A DNA stretch of 64,000 nt. It comes from Xenopus tropicalis. Its lineage: Eukaryota; Chordata; Amphibia; Anura; Pipidae. The position numbers were made by a program, and so were the translations under genes. Location: assembly GCF_000004195.4 (NCBI RefSeq), contig NC_030678.2:148322547-148386546 (forward strand), written 5' to 3'. The notes under the pieces were generated by a model. It had not been told where the DNA came from, searched no databases, and saw only the letters and a program-made list of their open reading frames with translations. This document shows, piece by piece, positions 23,020 through 35,494 of this stretch (position 1 is the stretch's first letter; the number at the start of each line of letters is the position of its first letter).

Positions 23020-26000
23020 TGTTTTATTCAGACACAAGGTACCTGGCACCTATATATGGAAGCTACTTCGGAACAAAAATTATGAATGCATTTGCTTGTT
23101 AAGGTCAATTGCCCAATTTACTATTTTTACTTCAGAACTCTAAATAATGCATTTGGGAGCTCAATTATCAACGTTCAAGTTTAAATGTTTTCCATGATTC
23201 AAGTTTATGTCCCCAAAAACTCCCAAATTATAATTATGTTTGATATTTATTAAGTGTAAAAAAATTAAAAAACCCAAATGTGCATCTAAAAGCAAGCAAG
23301 TATGTAGTCAATGGCATTTGTCCTAGGTAAAATGGATGAGTTTTTTTTCAATTTAGGTTTTTTGGGTTCTCCAAAAGATTTTTGCAGACCCATAGAAAAT
23401 GAGAATAGGAAATTTAATAGGAATAGGTTTATTATTTAGCATTTGCATTTTGCAAAAATAACATAATAAAGGTGCTCTTCCTGCTGTCTTAGCTTCCAAT
23501 AGAGCCGTAAATCCACACTGTCAGGGCGCTCCTTCCTTCGGCTCATTCCTTTGCTGATTGCAGCACTCTAGTAGAGTAAAGAAACGGCTCAGAAAGATAT
23601 GCTGTCAATGCACACTCTGTCCCGAAACCTAAATAGCAGAATCTAAAAAGAAATTGAAAGCTTACACCAGGGCTGGAATTATTTTGATGTGCACTTCAAT
23701 TTTTTTACGTGCGTGGAAATTTTTCACTATTTTGCACATTTTTTCACCATTTTGCGAATGTTAAGGTGAAGCAAAATGGGACAGATTGGCTCATCACTAC
23801 TCATAGCCAGTACAGAAGGCTACCATAGGTCTATGCCACCATAGGTATTCCCCTGTACTAAGGTCAAGCCTGCTGGAAATACTGATAAATAATGTTCATT
23901 TAAAGTCCTTGTATTCTCCATAAAAGTTTGAAATAAGATTAGTTCTAAAATCACAAAATACTGAAGGAACAAAATGTTTCCCCAGCAAGATGCTGTCCCC
24001 TGATAGGCTTAGGAATGCTGTTTATTTGGTTTTGGTGTTGTGCAAGCAAAAGGATGTAAAGATTAAAACTTGTTTGTTTTTATGTTGCTGGCAATTAGGG
24101 CCACGGAGTCCTTGCTACTAAAGGGACAAGCGTACTTCGGCACACCCCTTCTAACTCCTCCCAGCTAAGCAAGATGTCCTACTTCTCCCTGAGCGGAACC
24201 GTAAAATTGAGAAATGACGATTTTATGACGTCCGGGGGCTGTTTTGTTCCTTGCAGAGGACGTAGAATCTACATTGTATCACTGACTGATCAGTATCAAA
24301 TGTTAAACCAATGCAGCCGGGCCAGGCCATGGGCCCAATATCATTGCAATAGGATTTCTTAGTCAAAATTACTGTCGTTTTAGAACTAAAGAAGCTACAA
24401 CATATTGCACAAAATGGTTTTATGCACCCAAATCATTCCCATCTCTTCAGCTACAAACCTTCACAGGGTTCCACCATAAGACCCTTAATAAACCACATAG
24501 CATCATAGCAAAATGGGGAAAGAAGCACAGGCCACAGTTGCAATAAACTGCAAAAATTGATATGTTAAAGGGAAAATATACCACCCTTTCCACCCTATTC
24601 TACTTCCAAATTTAAATATAAATGTTTTTGTTCAATCTGTGCAAATGATTTCACAGATTGAAAGTTAACCATGATACATGTATGAAACATTTCCCATAGG
24701 CTCACAGTGTCATGCAGCCCCTCCCTCACCTTGGTTCATAGAGAAGCGATGGATTCTGAGACTTCTCTGCATTTATGGTTGGTGCAAGGATTATCTGGAA
24801 AGCATAGGGACATTAAGTCCCAGAACCCATCACTCTACATTGTAGACACTGTAGGTCTATCACAGTTTCCTTTCATTCTGCAGAATCATGTATGCCTGTG
24901 TAACAAACATTATTTTATATATCTTCAGATAGTTAACTGAATGAGCTCCATGTCAAAAAGTGGGTGTATATTTTTCCTCCCCCCTTTATTAAGATAACAT
25001 ACTTTGGGTGAAAAAGGCCACAACTGGCTTATTAACAAACACAGTTAAGTGTAGGGCAATGTAAACATTTGAATGGGGGCCCGCCTACTGTCACTCCAGG
25101 GTGTGGCTTTTCTCCATAACTCACACCCCTTCCATCATTTTGGCCCCACGCCTAACCCCTGGTGTGCACTACACTTTATACCCCTATCACCAGGAGCACC
25201 TCATACTGCGACTCCATACTAGTATTACCCCCTGCTCCGCTATTGCTTTAGTCTGGGGAGGGCGGACAGGAGCTGTTCCAGGTAAAAGTGAACACCCCCT
25301 TCACTTCCTTCTTTAACCCCTCATGTCTCCCCTTGGCCATTCTAGATACAAAGGACACAAAGGCCCATGGATGCATATCTCCCGACTGTCCTGATTTTCG
25401 CAAGACAGACCCACTTTTAATAGCTCAGCCCACAGTTCCAGATTCTTATTGAAAAGACCCTCATTTCCCTTTGATCTCCTACACTGAACACTAAAAAAAA
25501 TGCAATGTTTCTCAAACTTAATGAAATAAGTAGCTTTTGGCAAAGAGCCCAGAAAACATAACAAGCTACACCTGTGCTTAGATACAATTGTAACTAATAA
25601 GATAAAAAAGTCTCTTGGGGAACTAAGACTTGCAGCTTAAAGGGCAATTTCACCTCTTTTAGCAAAACTGTTATAAAACATAAAACAACCCCAAAACCCC
25701 CAGAAATGTGTTCCCCCAGAAATGTGGTATTTAGGGGGTGTAGTCACAAATATGGGCATTTCTTTTTGTCCATCTTTACATTTTTCAAATGTTGGGTGGT
25801 ATGCCTGAAATGAACACTTCTAGGGCTACATTTGGGTGTTGTGACTACCTGAACAATAAACTTGCACCCAATAAATTGTACATAATCACTATTTATCTTT
25901 ACCAAAGCTAATGACACTTATGGTTACTGTTAAAGAGAAATAGATTCAGCCGCTTTCCCTACATATCAGTCGGCATCACGTTCTAGCAGCCAAAGGGTTA

Positions 26001-26470
26001 CTACCAAGTATGCCACGTAGGTTGATACCAGAACTGTAATGGGATATGTGATATTAAGTATACAGCAATAGGAATTCATGTTATCAATCATCACTTCCAA
26101 ACATTTCTTTTCTTTGTCTGTCATATGGGGTTTAAATGCGAGACTTGAATTTACAGTCACTTGCCAGTATTAGGGACAGGATAGATCAGCACATGTTTCT
26201 CCAGCAACTGATGGCGGCTGGAATAGAATTTACTGTTATTGCATAATGTTAGGCTGAAGTGTTCCAGTGCGGAAAATACTTCATAAATCTGACAGAATCA
26301 TTTTTTGTTGCCGAGCAGAAACTATTGTTACCTCTCAGTAAAAGTAATAAAAAAAATGATCCTTTGTAAATCAGTCCCTGTGTCACCATCTCGTGGTCTT
26401 GGGCAAGTCACTTACAGGCAGATTTAGCAAAGGATAGGGGAAAATGTAGTTGCCATAAAATTGCTGTATA
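23020..26470. other. Intergenic DNA, no gene recognised
   Basis: A fragment of the TAGTGATG palindromic family ends with GACAGATTGGCTCATCACTA at about 23786-23806. A piece ending GGTGAACAACCCATTTAA precedes it near 23018. Otherwise AT-rich DNA with short open frames lacking family features. Confidence 0.4.
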
Positions 26471-27290
26471 TTAAAGAGGAACTCCACCCAAATACAACTT
26501 CTTAAAAAGTAAACAGAATTTCAAGCAATTTTGCAATATACAGCAATTAAAAAATATGCAGCCTTTTCATGATTTTTAATATAATAATATGGTTTGGAAA
26601 AGTTCCCTAAGCCCCGCCCCCTGTTCCCCTGCTGATCTGGCTGAGTACAGGTATAGGACCTGTTATCCAGAATGCTCGGGACCAAGGGTGTTCCGGATAA
26701 GGGGTCTTTCCGTAATTTGGATCTCCATACCTTAAGTCTACTAAAAAATCAATAAAACATTAATTAAACCCAATAGGATTATTTTACATCCAGTGAGGAT
26801 TAATCATATCTTAATTGGGATCAAATTCAAATCACTGTTTAATTTTTACAGAGAAAAAGGAAATCAATTTTAAAAATCTGAATTATTTGATTAAAATGGG
26901 GTCTATGGGAGACATGCTTTCCGTAATTCGGAGCTTTCTGGATATCGGGTTTCCGGATAACTGATCCCATACCTGTACTCTGAGACTGAGAATGTAACAG
27001 TAGCCAACTGCCTGCCTTTAGCCTATCCTCCAAATCCCACAATTCTCTGCGCACCTGATGTCAATAAGAAAATAACATCATAGTGCAATGCATTGTGGGT
27101 TATGTAGTTCCTGCATGCTGTCTGTAAGCCATGGAGAAGTTGTTAAAATTTGTAACATCATTGTTTTAGTCCCTCCTCCCCTGCCAGGATTTTAAATGAT
27201 GCAGAAAGAAATAACTGTTTTGTAGCTGGATTTCAGCATATACAGTAAAAATGGTATTTAGAACAGTGTTTATATGTGTATATTAGGGGT
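26471..27290. mobile_element. TTAAAGAGGAACTCC element interrupted by a TA-flanked MITE
   Basis: It starts TTAAAGAGGAACTCCACCC, the inverted form of the right end of 30481-30950, and shares the inner text CAATGCATTGTGGGTTATG and TCCCTCCTCCCCTGCCAGGA. The MITE at 26648-26975 is inserted within it. Confidence 0.65.
26648..26975 (+). mobile_element. Complete TA-flanked MITE, CAGGTATGGGACC family, single unit
   Basis: The ends are CAGGTATAGGACCTGTTATC and the inverted ...GATCCCATACCTG, each bordered by TA (26646-26647 and 26976-26977), as expected of a Tc1/mariner-type 2-bp target. It carries one copy of the internal unit that is amplified in other copies. Confidence 0.75.
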
Positions 27291-27737
27291 TTCTGTGTTA
27301 TGTGGGGCTCTTCAGAAGCTTGAGTTCCCCTTTCATCCTTCATTCCTATTATTTAAAAAATTGTCCTACTTTTACAGAGGTTGCATTGCAATGGGGTTTT
27401 TTTTGTAAACTCGAGATTTTTTTTTTAAGTATATATAATATATATATTTTATTAACACTTTTTTTGTTTCCTAAATGTTTTCTCCAAATTTGAGCAGTTA
27501 ATAATCATTTAAACCTATTGCGCCAAAGTCTGCTCCAACTCAGTCCCCAGTTAGCAAAAAGCTAAAAAGTCATTTAAAAAAATTGTCACAGGCAAAAAAA
27601 AAAATAGTTTTTAATCAACCTGTTAAGTTATATTGCATTTATGTGAACAATTCATTGGAGTTAGGGGAGGAGGGCAAAATGGGTTTTTTTTTCAGGAATG
27701 CTACACAATAAAAGGCTTCTAATTATATATATATATA

Positions 27738-28118
27738 CAGGTATGGGACCTATTATCCAGATAGATCTCCATAACTGAAGTCTGCTAAAAATCATGTAAA
27801 TATTGAATCAACCCAATTGTATTATTTTGCCTCCAATAAAGATTAATTATACCTTAGTTGGGATCAAGTACAGGTACTGTTTTATTATTACAGAGAAAAG
27901 GGAATCATTTAACCATTAAATAAACCCAATAGGGCTGTTCTGCCCCCAATAAGGGGTAATTATATCTTAGTTGGGATCAAGTACAGGTACTGTTTTATTA
28001 TTACAGAGAAAAGGGAAATAATTTTTAAAAATTAGAATTATTTGCTTATAATGGAGTCTATGAGAGACGGCCTTTCCATAATTCGGAACTTTCTGGATAA
28101 CAGCTTTTCCAGATAAAT
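27738..28118 (+). mobile_element. TA-flanked MITE with two internal units
   Basis: The left end is CAGGTATGGGACCTATTATC. The motif GTTTTATTATTACAG occurs at 27879 and 27992, 113 bp apart. The right end is eroded into an AT microsatellite (about 28117-28134). Confidence 0.75.
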
Positions 28119-28304
28119 ATATATATATACATATCTATAGTATAGCACTCATTAGGTCTTTAAAAGTGTCCAAAGTTTCAGTCACTGACTATGACTTTTT
28201 TCAAGGGAAAACATACAGAAAACGTCACAGCCAGTGACCTAAATGTTTATAGGACCAGCATGACTGGGATTGTGGTTAAAAGTCCATTTATTTAAGCATG
28301 AACA

Positions 28305-28460
28305 GCCAGGATAGGATCTGTTATCCAGAAAGCTCCAAATTATAGGAAGGTTGTGTCCCATAGACTCCATTTTAATCGAGTAATAATTTATTTTAAATGA
28401 TTTCCTTTTCTCTGTAATAATAAAACAGTAACTGTACTTGATCCCAACTAAGACAAAAAA
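28305..28460 (-). repeat. Deleted TA-flanked MITE
   Basis: GGATAGGATCTGTTATCCAG is followed directly by the reversed 3' half up to ACTTGATCCCAACTAAGA. A further fragment (TACAGCGCTGCG, GCGCTTTATAAATAAA) of a widespread vertebrate repeat is at 28490-28535. Confidence 0.55.
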
Positions 28461-28991
28461 TCCCCTGTTTGTATTAATGTATTCTACTGTACAGCGCTGC
28501 GTACATAAGTAGCGCTTTATAAATAAAGATATACATACTTCTGGTCCCGATCTTTATGGATTTATAAAAAACAGCTTTTTGCCTATTTTTTGGAGGCAAA
28601 GCCACCCTAAATCTATGTTATTTGCGAACTAACAGAATGGTTTTTAACTGATCTGCTTTTATAAATGTAGAAATGTATTGAACATTTTCTTGGCAGTCAC
28701 GAGAGTATGGTGATAAATGTAAAAAATTTAAAAGTTATGTGAATCTTTAAGATTCCCTAGTTAAAATATTTATAAATCAGCCCCTCAATCTTATTGGGGC
28801 TCTGCCCCCAGACTTATATAATGGATCCAAGGCACAGTGAGACAGAAAGTAGAGAGATAGATTCCAGTTAGAAAAATACAGGAACCTTAACCTGAGACCA
28901 AGCAGGTGAGATTATTGAGATTAAAAGGGAATGCCACTGAGGCTGGCCTTTTACCAAGAACTATTTCCCACTTTTTTGCTTGTTTACAGTA

Positions 28992-29441
28992 CAGTTATGG
29001 GATCCTTTTCCTTTTTCTCTGTAATAATAAAACAGTACCTTGTACTTGATCCCAACTAAGATATAATTACCCCTTATTGGGGGCAGAACAGCCCTGTTGG
29101 GTTTATTTAATGGTTATATGATTCCCTTTTCTCTGTAATAATAAAACAGTACCTGTACTTGATCCCAACTAAGATATAATTACCCCTTATTGGGGGCAGA
29201 ACAGCCCTATTGGGTTTATTTAATGGTTAAATGATTCCTTTTTCTCTGTAATAATAAAACAGTACCTGTACTTGATCCCAACTAAGATATAATTTATCTT
29301 AATTGGATGCAAAACAATCCTATTGGGTTTATTTAATGTTTTATTGTTTTTTTAGTAGTCTTTAGGTATGGAGATCCAAATTATGTAAAGACCCCTTATC
29401 TTGAATTCCCAAGAGTCCCAAGCATTCTGGTCCCATACCTG
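28992..29441 (-). mobile_element. TA-flanked MITE with about three internal units
   Basis: The ends are CAGTTATGGGATCC and ...TCTGGTCCCATACCTG with TA on both sides. The reversed unit start CTCTGTAATAATAAAAC occurs at 29017, 29131 and 29244, spaced 114 and 113 bp. Confidence 0.8.
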
Positions 29442-29538
29442 TATATCTCTTTGTGAAAATGATGCATGATGATTAAATCATGATAATCTGATTAAAATGA
29501 TAGTCGGTTTTGCTTGTATTTGGAAATCTACTCGCTTT

Positions 29539-30091
29539 TAGTGATGGGTGAAATAATTTGTTAGGCATGGTTTAGCGGTGAATTTCCACGTTTTGCTATT
29601 GGCGGATTATTTTGTGAAATGGGCGTCAAAATTTGATGTGTAAAAATTTGCCGCGCAACAAAAAACTCTTAGTTTACTGTAATCTGCTCTTTCAAAAAGT
29701 AGGAATAAATACCATTTTTATATGTTGAAATCCAGCTGCAAAACAGCTTCTTCTCTTTCTACATCAATTGAATCCTGTCTGGGGAGGAGGGACTGAAACA
29801 TTGATGTTACAAATTGTAACAACTTCTCCACAGCTTACACACAGCATGCAGGAACTACATAACCTACAATGCATTGCACTGTGATGTTCCTTTCCTTATT
29901 AACATCATGTGTGCAAAGAAATGTGGGATTTGGAGGATTCAGGCTGAAGGCAAAAAAAATTGTTGTGCACGTTGTTTTTTTTGACGTGCAACATTTTCGG
30001 CATTTCGCCGATTTTTTGCCGTGTGGTGAATCTTTTGAAAGATTTGCAAATTTTCCAGTGGAGAGAAACTGGACAGATTTGCTCATCACTA
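29539..30091. mobile_element. TAGTGATG hAT-type element with an internal capture
   Basis: The ends are TAGTGATGGGTGAA and TTTGCTCATCACTA. Flanks are CTCGCTTT (29531-29538) and CTCGCTAT (30092-30099), one mismatch. The outer parts match 7278-7625. The middle (about 29665-29960) matches part of the 30481-30950 element, so that element has inserted or been captured here. Confidence 0.75.
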
Positions 30092-30282
30092 CTCGCTATC
30101 TCTCACAAAGCTGTCTTTTCTCATGTTTTTATGGCTAAGTAGCGAAATCTCTCTCTTGGTCTCATCGTTTCTAATGGGTGAGGCCTTCTGCACAGTTGTC
30201 TCATGACTGACATTGGAAGGTGAAATAGTTATTCTGACTGCTTCAAATGCCAAACAAATGGCACCAATTGACAATGTATTTG

Positions 30283-30303
30283 TGTATTATTATTATTATT
30301 ATC
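30283..30303. repeat. (TTA)n microsatellite
   Basis: About seven TTA units. Confidence 0.8.
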
Positions 30304-30480
30304 AGGGAGTAGTACTTTGTATATACAATATGCCTCCATCTAAACATGGCACAGAACTAACCAATAGAAAATAAGTTGTACTAGGCTACTACATGACTCA
30401 TTAGGGTCAGTTACCAGTTATCAGTACTGTTTGTACAGTTATTTTGTTACATAAGTTAATAACAAAATCTTACGGTAAAG

Positions 30481-30950
30481 TTAAAGGGGAAATGTATTAA
30501 AGGGCATCACACAAAACAGAAACCCCTAATATACCAATCACTGTAATCTGCATAATTTGAATCCTGGCAGGGGAGGAGGGACTAAAACACTGATATTTGT
30601 ATACTGAAAAATTGTAACTTCTCCTCCACAGCTTACAGACAGCATGTAGGAACCACACAACCCATAATGCATTGCACTGTGATGTTCCTTTCCTTATTAA
30701 TATCATGTATGCAGGGAATTGTGGGATTTGGAGGATGCAGGCCTAGGACAGGCGACTACTGTTACATTTTATTTGAGTCTCCAAGTAGTCACCCAGATCA
30801 GCAGGGGAACATGGGTCAGGCTTAGGGAACTGTTCCAAACCATATTATTACATTAATAAAAAGGCTGCATATTATTTAATTGATGTATTTTGCAAAGTTG
30901 CTTGAAATTAAGAAAAGCTTAATTTGTGTTTGGGTGGAGTTCTCCTTTAA
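30481..30950. mobile_element. TTAA-bounded MITE
   Basis: It starts TTAAAGGGGAAATG and ends GGGTGGAGTTCTCCTTTAA. The TTAA ends suggest a piggyBac/T2-like nonautonomous element. Related copies are at 26471-27290 (inverted) and inside 29539-30091. Confidence 0.7.
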
Positions 30951-31493
30951 AATTGCCATGGTGGCACAGAGATGGTGCCTAGTGATATTTACTATTGGTG
31001 CTATACATGTTACAGTTCTTTGTAATTTTTTCAGCTAAGTATTTACCTTTTACTGATTCATTTTTTTTAACCTGTAACTATGGATGTAGCTGCTTACACT
31101 ATGCACTGTCACTTTAATAATGTGTATCAAGGTCTAAGTGCTGTTTTAAGATTGGAGTACCTTTTTCCAAGTGCAAGTTGTAACTCTGCAGGGAGCTTTG
31201 TGCCAATAGCAAGAAAAATGCTTCTTTGCCCATGAGATAATTCAATTGCCAATCCCTGCCACTTTCTTACAGTGTAATAATGTGTATTACAGTGTAAGTG
31301 TAATAATGTTTTTTTGTTTTATTCAGAATTACTTTACATCCTCCATGTTTCTACTCCTGTACTGATCTGTTTCTCTGTGCTCTATGATGGATGGGTTGTA
31401 CAAGGATTACATAGTCTGAGTACGTTTGTAACCTCTTTACCTGCTTGACGAGAATAAAATTGCCCACTTAGCTGATCCTACTCATCTCTGAGA

Positions 31494-31866
31494 GTCGGAT
31501 CTTTTTGTAATTTGGATCACCATGCCTTAAGTCTACTTAAAAACCCCTTAAACATGAAATAAACCCAATAGAATTGTGTATCCTCCAATAAGGGGTAATT
31601 ATATCTTAGTTGGGATCAAGTACAGGTACTGTTTTATTATTACAGAGAAAAGGGAATCATTTAACCATTAAATAAACCCAATAGGGCTGTTCTGCCCCAA
31701 TAAGGGGTAATTATATCTTAGTTGGGATCAAGCATAAGGTACTGTTTTATTATTACAGAGAAAAAGAAAATTATTTTTAAGAACGTGATAAAATGGAGTC
31801 TATGGCCTTCCTGAAATTCGGAGCTTTCTGACTAACGGGTCTCCCACATAATGGCTCCCATACCTG
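31494..31866 (+). mobile_element. TA-flanked MITE, left-truncated, two units
   Basis: GTTTTATTATTACAG occurs at 31631 and 31744 (113 bp apart). The right end reads CCCATACCTG and is not followed by TA. Confidence 0.7.
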
Positions 31867-32547
31867 CTTATATTAAAGAAAATGTAAATGAAATGATTCT
31901 GCAGGAAATAGCATGTTATCACCTAATAACTTGTCAGTCTATAAAAACATCAACATATAATGAAACATCCCGGAAGCATTTCATGCAACAGTTGAATACT
32001 TTTTTGGCTTTTGAAAAACCTTTATTTTACATAAGCAAATGGTATTTACTGTTTATTTTTTTTTTGTGCCAATGAGATTTTGTAGCCATTATCCCACCCC
32101 ATAAGGACCAGCCAGAATGGTAGGGGTCACAAATACCCAAAAAATGCCAAAATATTTATTTAAATTATCTTTAAAAATGTCTCAGTTCACAATTAACTTG
32201 CAGGTTTCATTTGTTCCTGTTATCTACAAGCACTTTGATAGGATGTGACATGTTGTGCCAAAAGCTGATTCGGGTTAAGAGAACAAAGATGCTGGCAGTT
32301 TCCCATAGGAGACGTCTTATTACTTGGCAGAAACCCTGCCAAGTTCTAGAAACATGATGATTGGGAAATATTATAGGATGCTGATTGGTTGACAGAGCAG
32401 CTCTGCTAATACAATGGAAGCTTATGAAACAGATAAGAGCGTACTTTTCCTCAGACGTTATATAAATCTATTTAATATGTGTCATGCATGCAAAAATGTG
32501 AATCTGTTCCAGATGACATAGGAGGAGGAGGAGGGCGGTGCTGCCGG

Positions 32548-32703
32548 ATTTTAAAACCAGCTCCACCTCCTTGTATAATCCGTCAGCACATTTAAATGCT
32601 GTATATGTATATATATATATATGTGTGTGTAAGCCAACTAACATGCTGCAAACTTAGTTTTGGCAAACCAACAGAACTTTATGCCTTAATTTCCATCCTC
32701 AAA
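32548..32703 (+). promoter_or_regulatory. Possible core promoter and 5' UTR of the AQP5-like gene
   Basis: About 130-155 bp before the start codon are AT-rich TATA-like strings (ATTTTAAAACC at 32548 and TATAATC at 32574). They follow a purine-rich GGAGGA tract and a GGGCGG box near 32534. A (TA)n(TG)n microsatellite at about 32604-32630 lies between these and the ATG. No transcription start can be fixed from sequence, so this is only a candidate. Confidence 0.3.
32604..32630. repeat. (TA)n(TG)n microsatellite before the AQP5-like start codon
   Basis: An alternating TA tract passes into TG about 75 bp before the ATG. It may lie in the 5' UTR or just outside it. Confidence 0.75.
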
Positions 32704-33066
32704 ATGAAGAGGGAACTTTGCTCCTTGGTGTTTTGGAAGGCAATATTTGCTGAATTCCTTGCCACCCTTATATTTGTATTTTTCGGACTGGGTTCTGCTC
32801 TGAGATGGCCCGCTGCCCTTCCAACAGTCCTTCAGATTTCACTAGCCTTTGGCTTGGTCATAGGGACACTGGTCCAGTCAGTGGGACATATTAGTGGCGC
32901 TCACATAAATCCAGCAGTGACTATGTCTTTCCTGGTTGGATCACAGATTTCCCTTATAAGAGCATTTTTCTACATTATTGCACAGCTTCTGGGAGGCCTG
33001 GCTGGAGCTGGTATACTTTATGGCGTCGTATCACCAAACGTCAGAGGGAACCTTGCTATTAATACG
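32704..33066 (+). CDS. aqp5: AQP5-like aquaporin, exon 1 with start codon
   Basis: This is the first coding exon of a plasma-membrane water channel: 363 bp, 121 codons, then a GTAAGA donor. The start at 32704 gives [20 protein letters not shown], which aligns from residue 1 with the vertebrate AQP2/AQP5 group and has A at -3. An upstream in-frame ATG at 32596 would add 36 residues across a microsatellite and is rejected. Features: helix 1 ([20 protein letters not shown]), helix 2 with filter Phe49, the first NPA motif at 69-71 ([10 protein letters not shown]), and helix 3 ending [25 protein letters not shown] and AGILYGV favour AQP5. Together with the other exons it gives a protein of about 265-290 residues. 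Mammalian AQP5 serves gland secretion; amphibian homologues are reported in skin glands. Identity as aqp5 is strong from resemblance and gene order but not proven. Confidence 0.95.
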
Positions 33067-33081
33067 GTAAGAATTCCTATA

Positions 33082-33392
33082 CAGGTACGGAACTTGTTAT
33101 CCAGAATGCATGGGATCTGGGGGGGTTTGGATAAGGGGTCTTTCCATAATTTGGATCTCTATAACTTAAGTCTAATTATAAATCATTTAAACAATTAAAC
33201 CCCAAAAGATTGTTTTGCCGCCAATAAGGATTAATTATATCTTAGTTGGAATCAAGTACAAGGTACTGTTTTATTATTACAGAGAAAAGGGAAATCATTT
33301 TAAAAAAATTAGTATTTTATGCTTATAAGGGAGTTTATGGCAGATGGCCCTCCCGTAATTTAGAACTTTCTAGATAACGGATCTCATACCTG
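33082..33392 (+). mobile_element. Single-unit TA-flanked MITE 15 bp into intron 1 of the AQP5-like gene
   Basis: The left end CAGGTACGGAACTTGTTATC directly follows TA at 33080-33081; the right end is CTCATACCTG before TA at 33393-33394. It leaves only 15 bp between the exon-1 donor and the transposon. Confidence 0.8.
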
Positions 33393-34680
33393 TAGTACTA
33401 TGGGACTGTAACATGGTCTGAGTAGCTATGCACCTCTTGTGGCACCTGCTGAGTGAGAAGATTGTTAGAATCTAATTGCAGCGACATCTTTGTAACCATA
33501 ATAACCATCAACTGACAGATTTATTACAATAGGATCAGCCTTTTATCAGTTAGTCAAATATAATCTGAAATTCACTTGAAGCATTTTAGGAATTGGCTAA
33601 ATATAGTTCAGGGATGGATGGGAACAAAACTGGAAATACGTGTACAGCATCAAAAATATATAGTCATTACTTTTAATGATCTTTTATTTTGTGCAGGGCT
33701 CGGGTCAGTCACCCCCATTTCCAGTCTCCTAAAAACAGCTTTTCGCCAAAGGAGGCTTTTATTTAAAAAAAAAAAAAACAACTGATTTTAGAATATGTTA
33801 GATAATAAATAAGCATTGCCCACATTGTTGACATTAGAAATGCTGGTAAATATTAAAGAAATGTCAGTCAGTATAAACAGCCATATGCTTTTTTGCTGTT
33901 CTTGCACATTCAGAATAATGCATTGACTGCCGTGAATACAGTAACTATATTTGTTATATTTATTTTATCAGTGCAGTTCTTCAAAATGTTAAATGCTATT
34001 CCATTACTCTTGGATTCCAAACAGACAGCGGGTGCAAGGATGCAAGCAATATACAGCAATATAGTTAAAGCTACACCCTTTTGTGCACACCATTTTACAT
34101 CATTAGGTCAAACAAGAGGAAAAATAGAGCAGTTTTATAGTATTTGCACTTTTGTGAATAATTTCACAAATCCCCCAAGCATAATTATATTTTTTGTTTC
34201 TCATAATCCCCTCTGAATATAAATGAAGTATCTGCCCCTTAGTATTCCTTGCTGCACCACTTGCCATGGATTATGAAGTGGGTAATCCCAAAAGCTGGCA
34301 GAGACAGACCCCCGGGATGATATTTCACCCTGAATGCACCTTTGCAATATTTACATAGTGCTACAGATTCCATCCATTCTGTTATTCAGGAAGGGCTCAT
34401 AGGCTTATTATCCATTGTGGAGGCGTAGAACCTTAACCTATGTTTGTATCTCAAGGAACAATGTCTGTATTATCTGTCGGCTACTTCTTGTGTGTGCCCC
34501 TTTATTACATTAAACATTCCTACTGCATCTCAAACTTAACATATATTGTATATATACACATACATACATATACTCTATATAAATACAATCAGTACTTTCA
34601 AATTGAATGCATTTTGTGCTTACCTTGACAACATGTCATTGCTGCCTAACAACCTAACCTCAGCAGTTCACTATATAACT

Positions 34681-35491
34681 TTAAAGGACCAGTGACACCA
34701 AAAAGTGTGTGAAAGTAATTAAAATATAATGTAATGTTGTCCTGCACTGGTGACATTTGTGTGTTTGCTACAGTACAGTACCCTACTATAGTTTATATAA
34801 ATATGCTGCTGTGTAGCCATGGGGGCAGCCATTCAAGCTGAGATAGAGGCTAAGTGGCACAGATTACATAGCAGGTAACAGATAAGCTCTGTATAATACA
34901 ATGGGTTTAAATTATTGTGTAAAAGTTTAACCCATTGTATACTACATATCTTATATGTTATCTGCTATGTAAGCTTTTTTTTCCTTTTTTTCCAACTTGA
35001 ATGGCTGCCCCCATGGCTACACAGCAACTTAAGCTGGCCATACACGTGGCGATCTGACAGAGCTTTCGTGCTACCATCGGTCGCACGAAACATCGTCAGA
35101 TCCGCCACACACCATCCAGGGCTGAATCGGCAGGTAAGGAGGTAGAAACAATAGGATTTCTACCTCCTTCTGCCGATTCAGCGCTGAAGGCAGATTTTGG
35201 TCAGGCGCCTTCTATGGCGCCTGATCAAAATTTTCAAACTGGTCCGATCGGTGAGTCGGCCGATATCAGCAGCTTCCTGCGATATCGGTCGACTCGCCGA
35301 CATACCATACACGCACCGAATATCGTACGAAACGAGGTTTCGTACGATATTATCGGTGCGTGTATGGCCACCTTTAGTTATATAAACTATAGTAGAGTTA
35401 CTGTAGCAAACACACCAGTTTTACCAGTGCTGAGTAACAGTACATTATATTTTAATTACTTTAAACATTTTCATTTTTTGGTGTAATCTGT
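34681..35491. mobile_element. TTAA fold-back MITE split by a GGCCATACACG element
   Basis: The left end TTAAAGGACCAGTGACACC and the inner text AGCCATGGGGGCAGCCATTC match 5935-6366. After GGCTACACAGCAAC it is broken at 35032 and resumes at 35377 with TATATAAACTATAGTAG-like sequence. The right end is diverged (TTTTTTGGTGTAATCTG). Confidence 0.75.
35032..35373. mobile_element. Complete TTA-flanked MITE (PIF/Harbinger-like)
   Basis: The inverted ends are AGCTGGCCATACACG and CGTGTATGGCCACCT, with TTA at 35029-35031 and 35374-35376. A 3-bp TTA duplication is typical of PIF/Harbinger elements. The interior contains stacked hairpins (AGGAGGTAGAAA with TTTCTACCTCCT; TATCGTACGAAAC with GTTTCGTACGATA). 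Confidence 0.75.
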
Positions 35492-35494
35492 AAA

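Noticed and set aside
32596..32703. Upstream ATG extending the AQP5-like protein by 36 residues
   Set aside because: The extension translates a TA/TG microsatellite and leader; the family start MKRELCS at 32704 aligns from residue 1.
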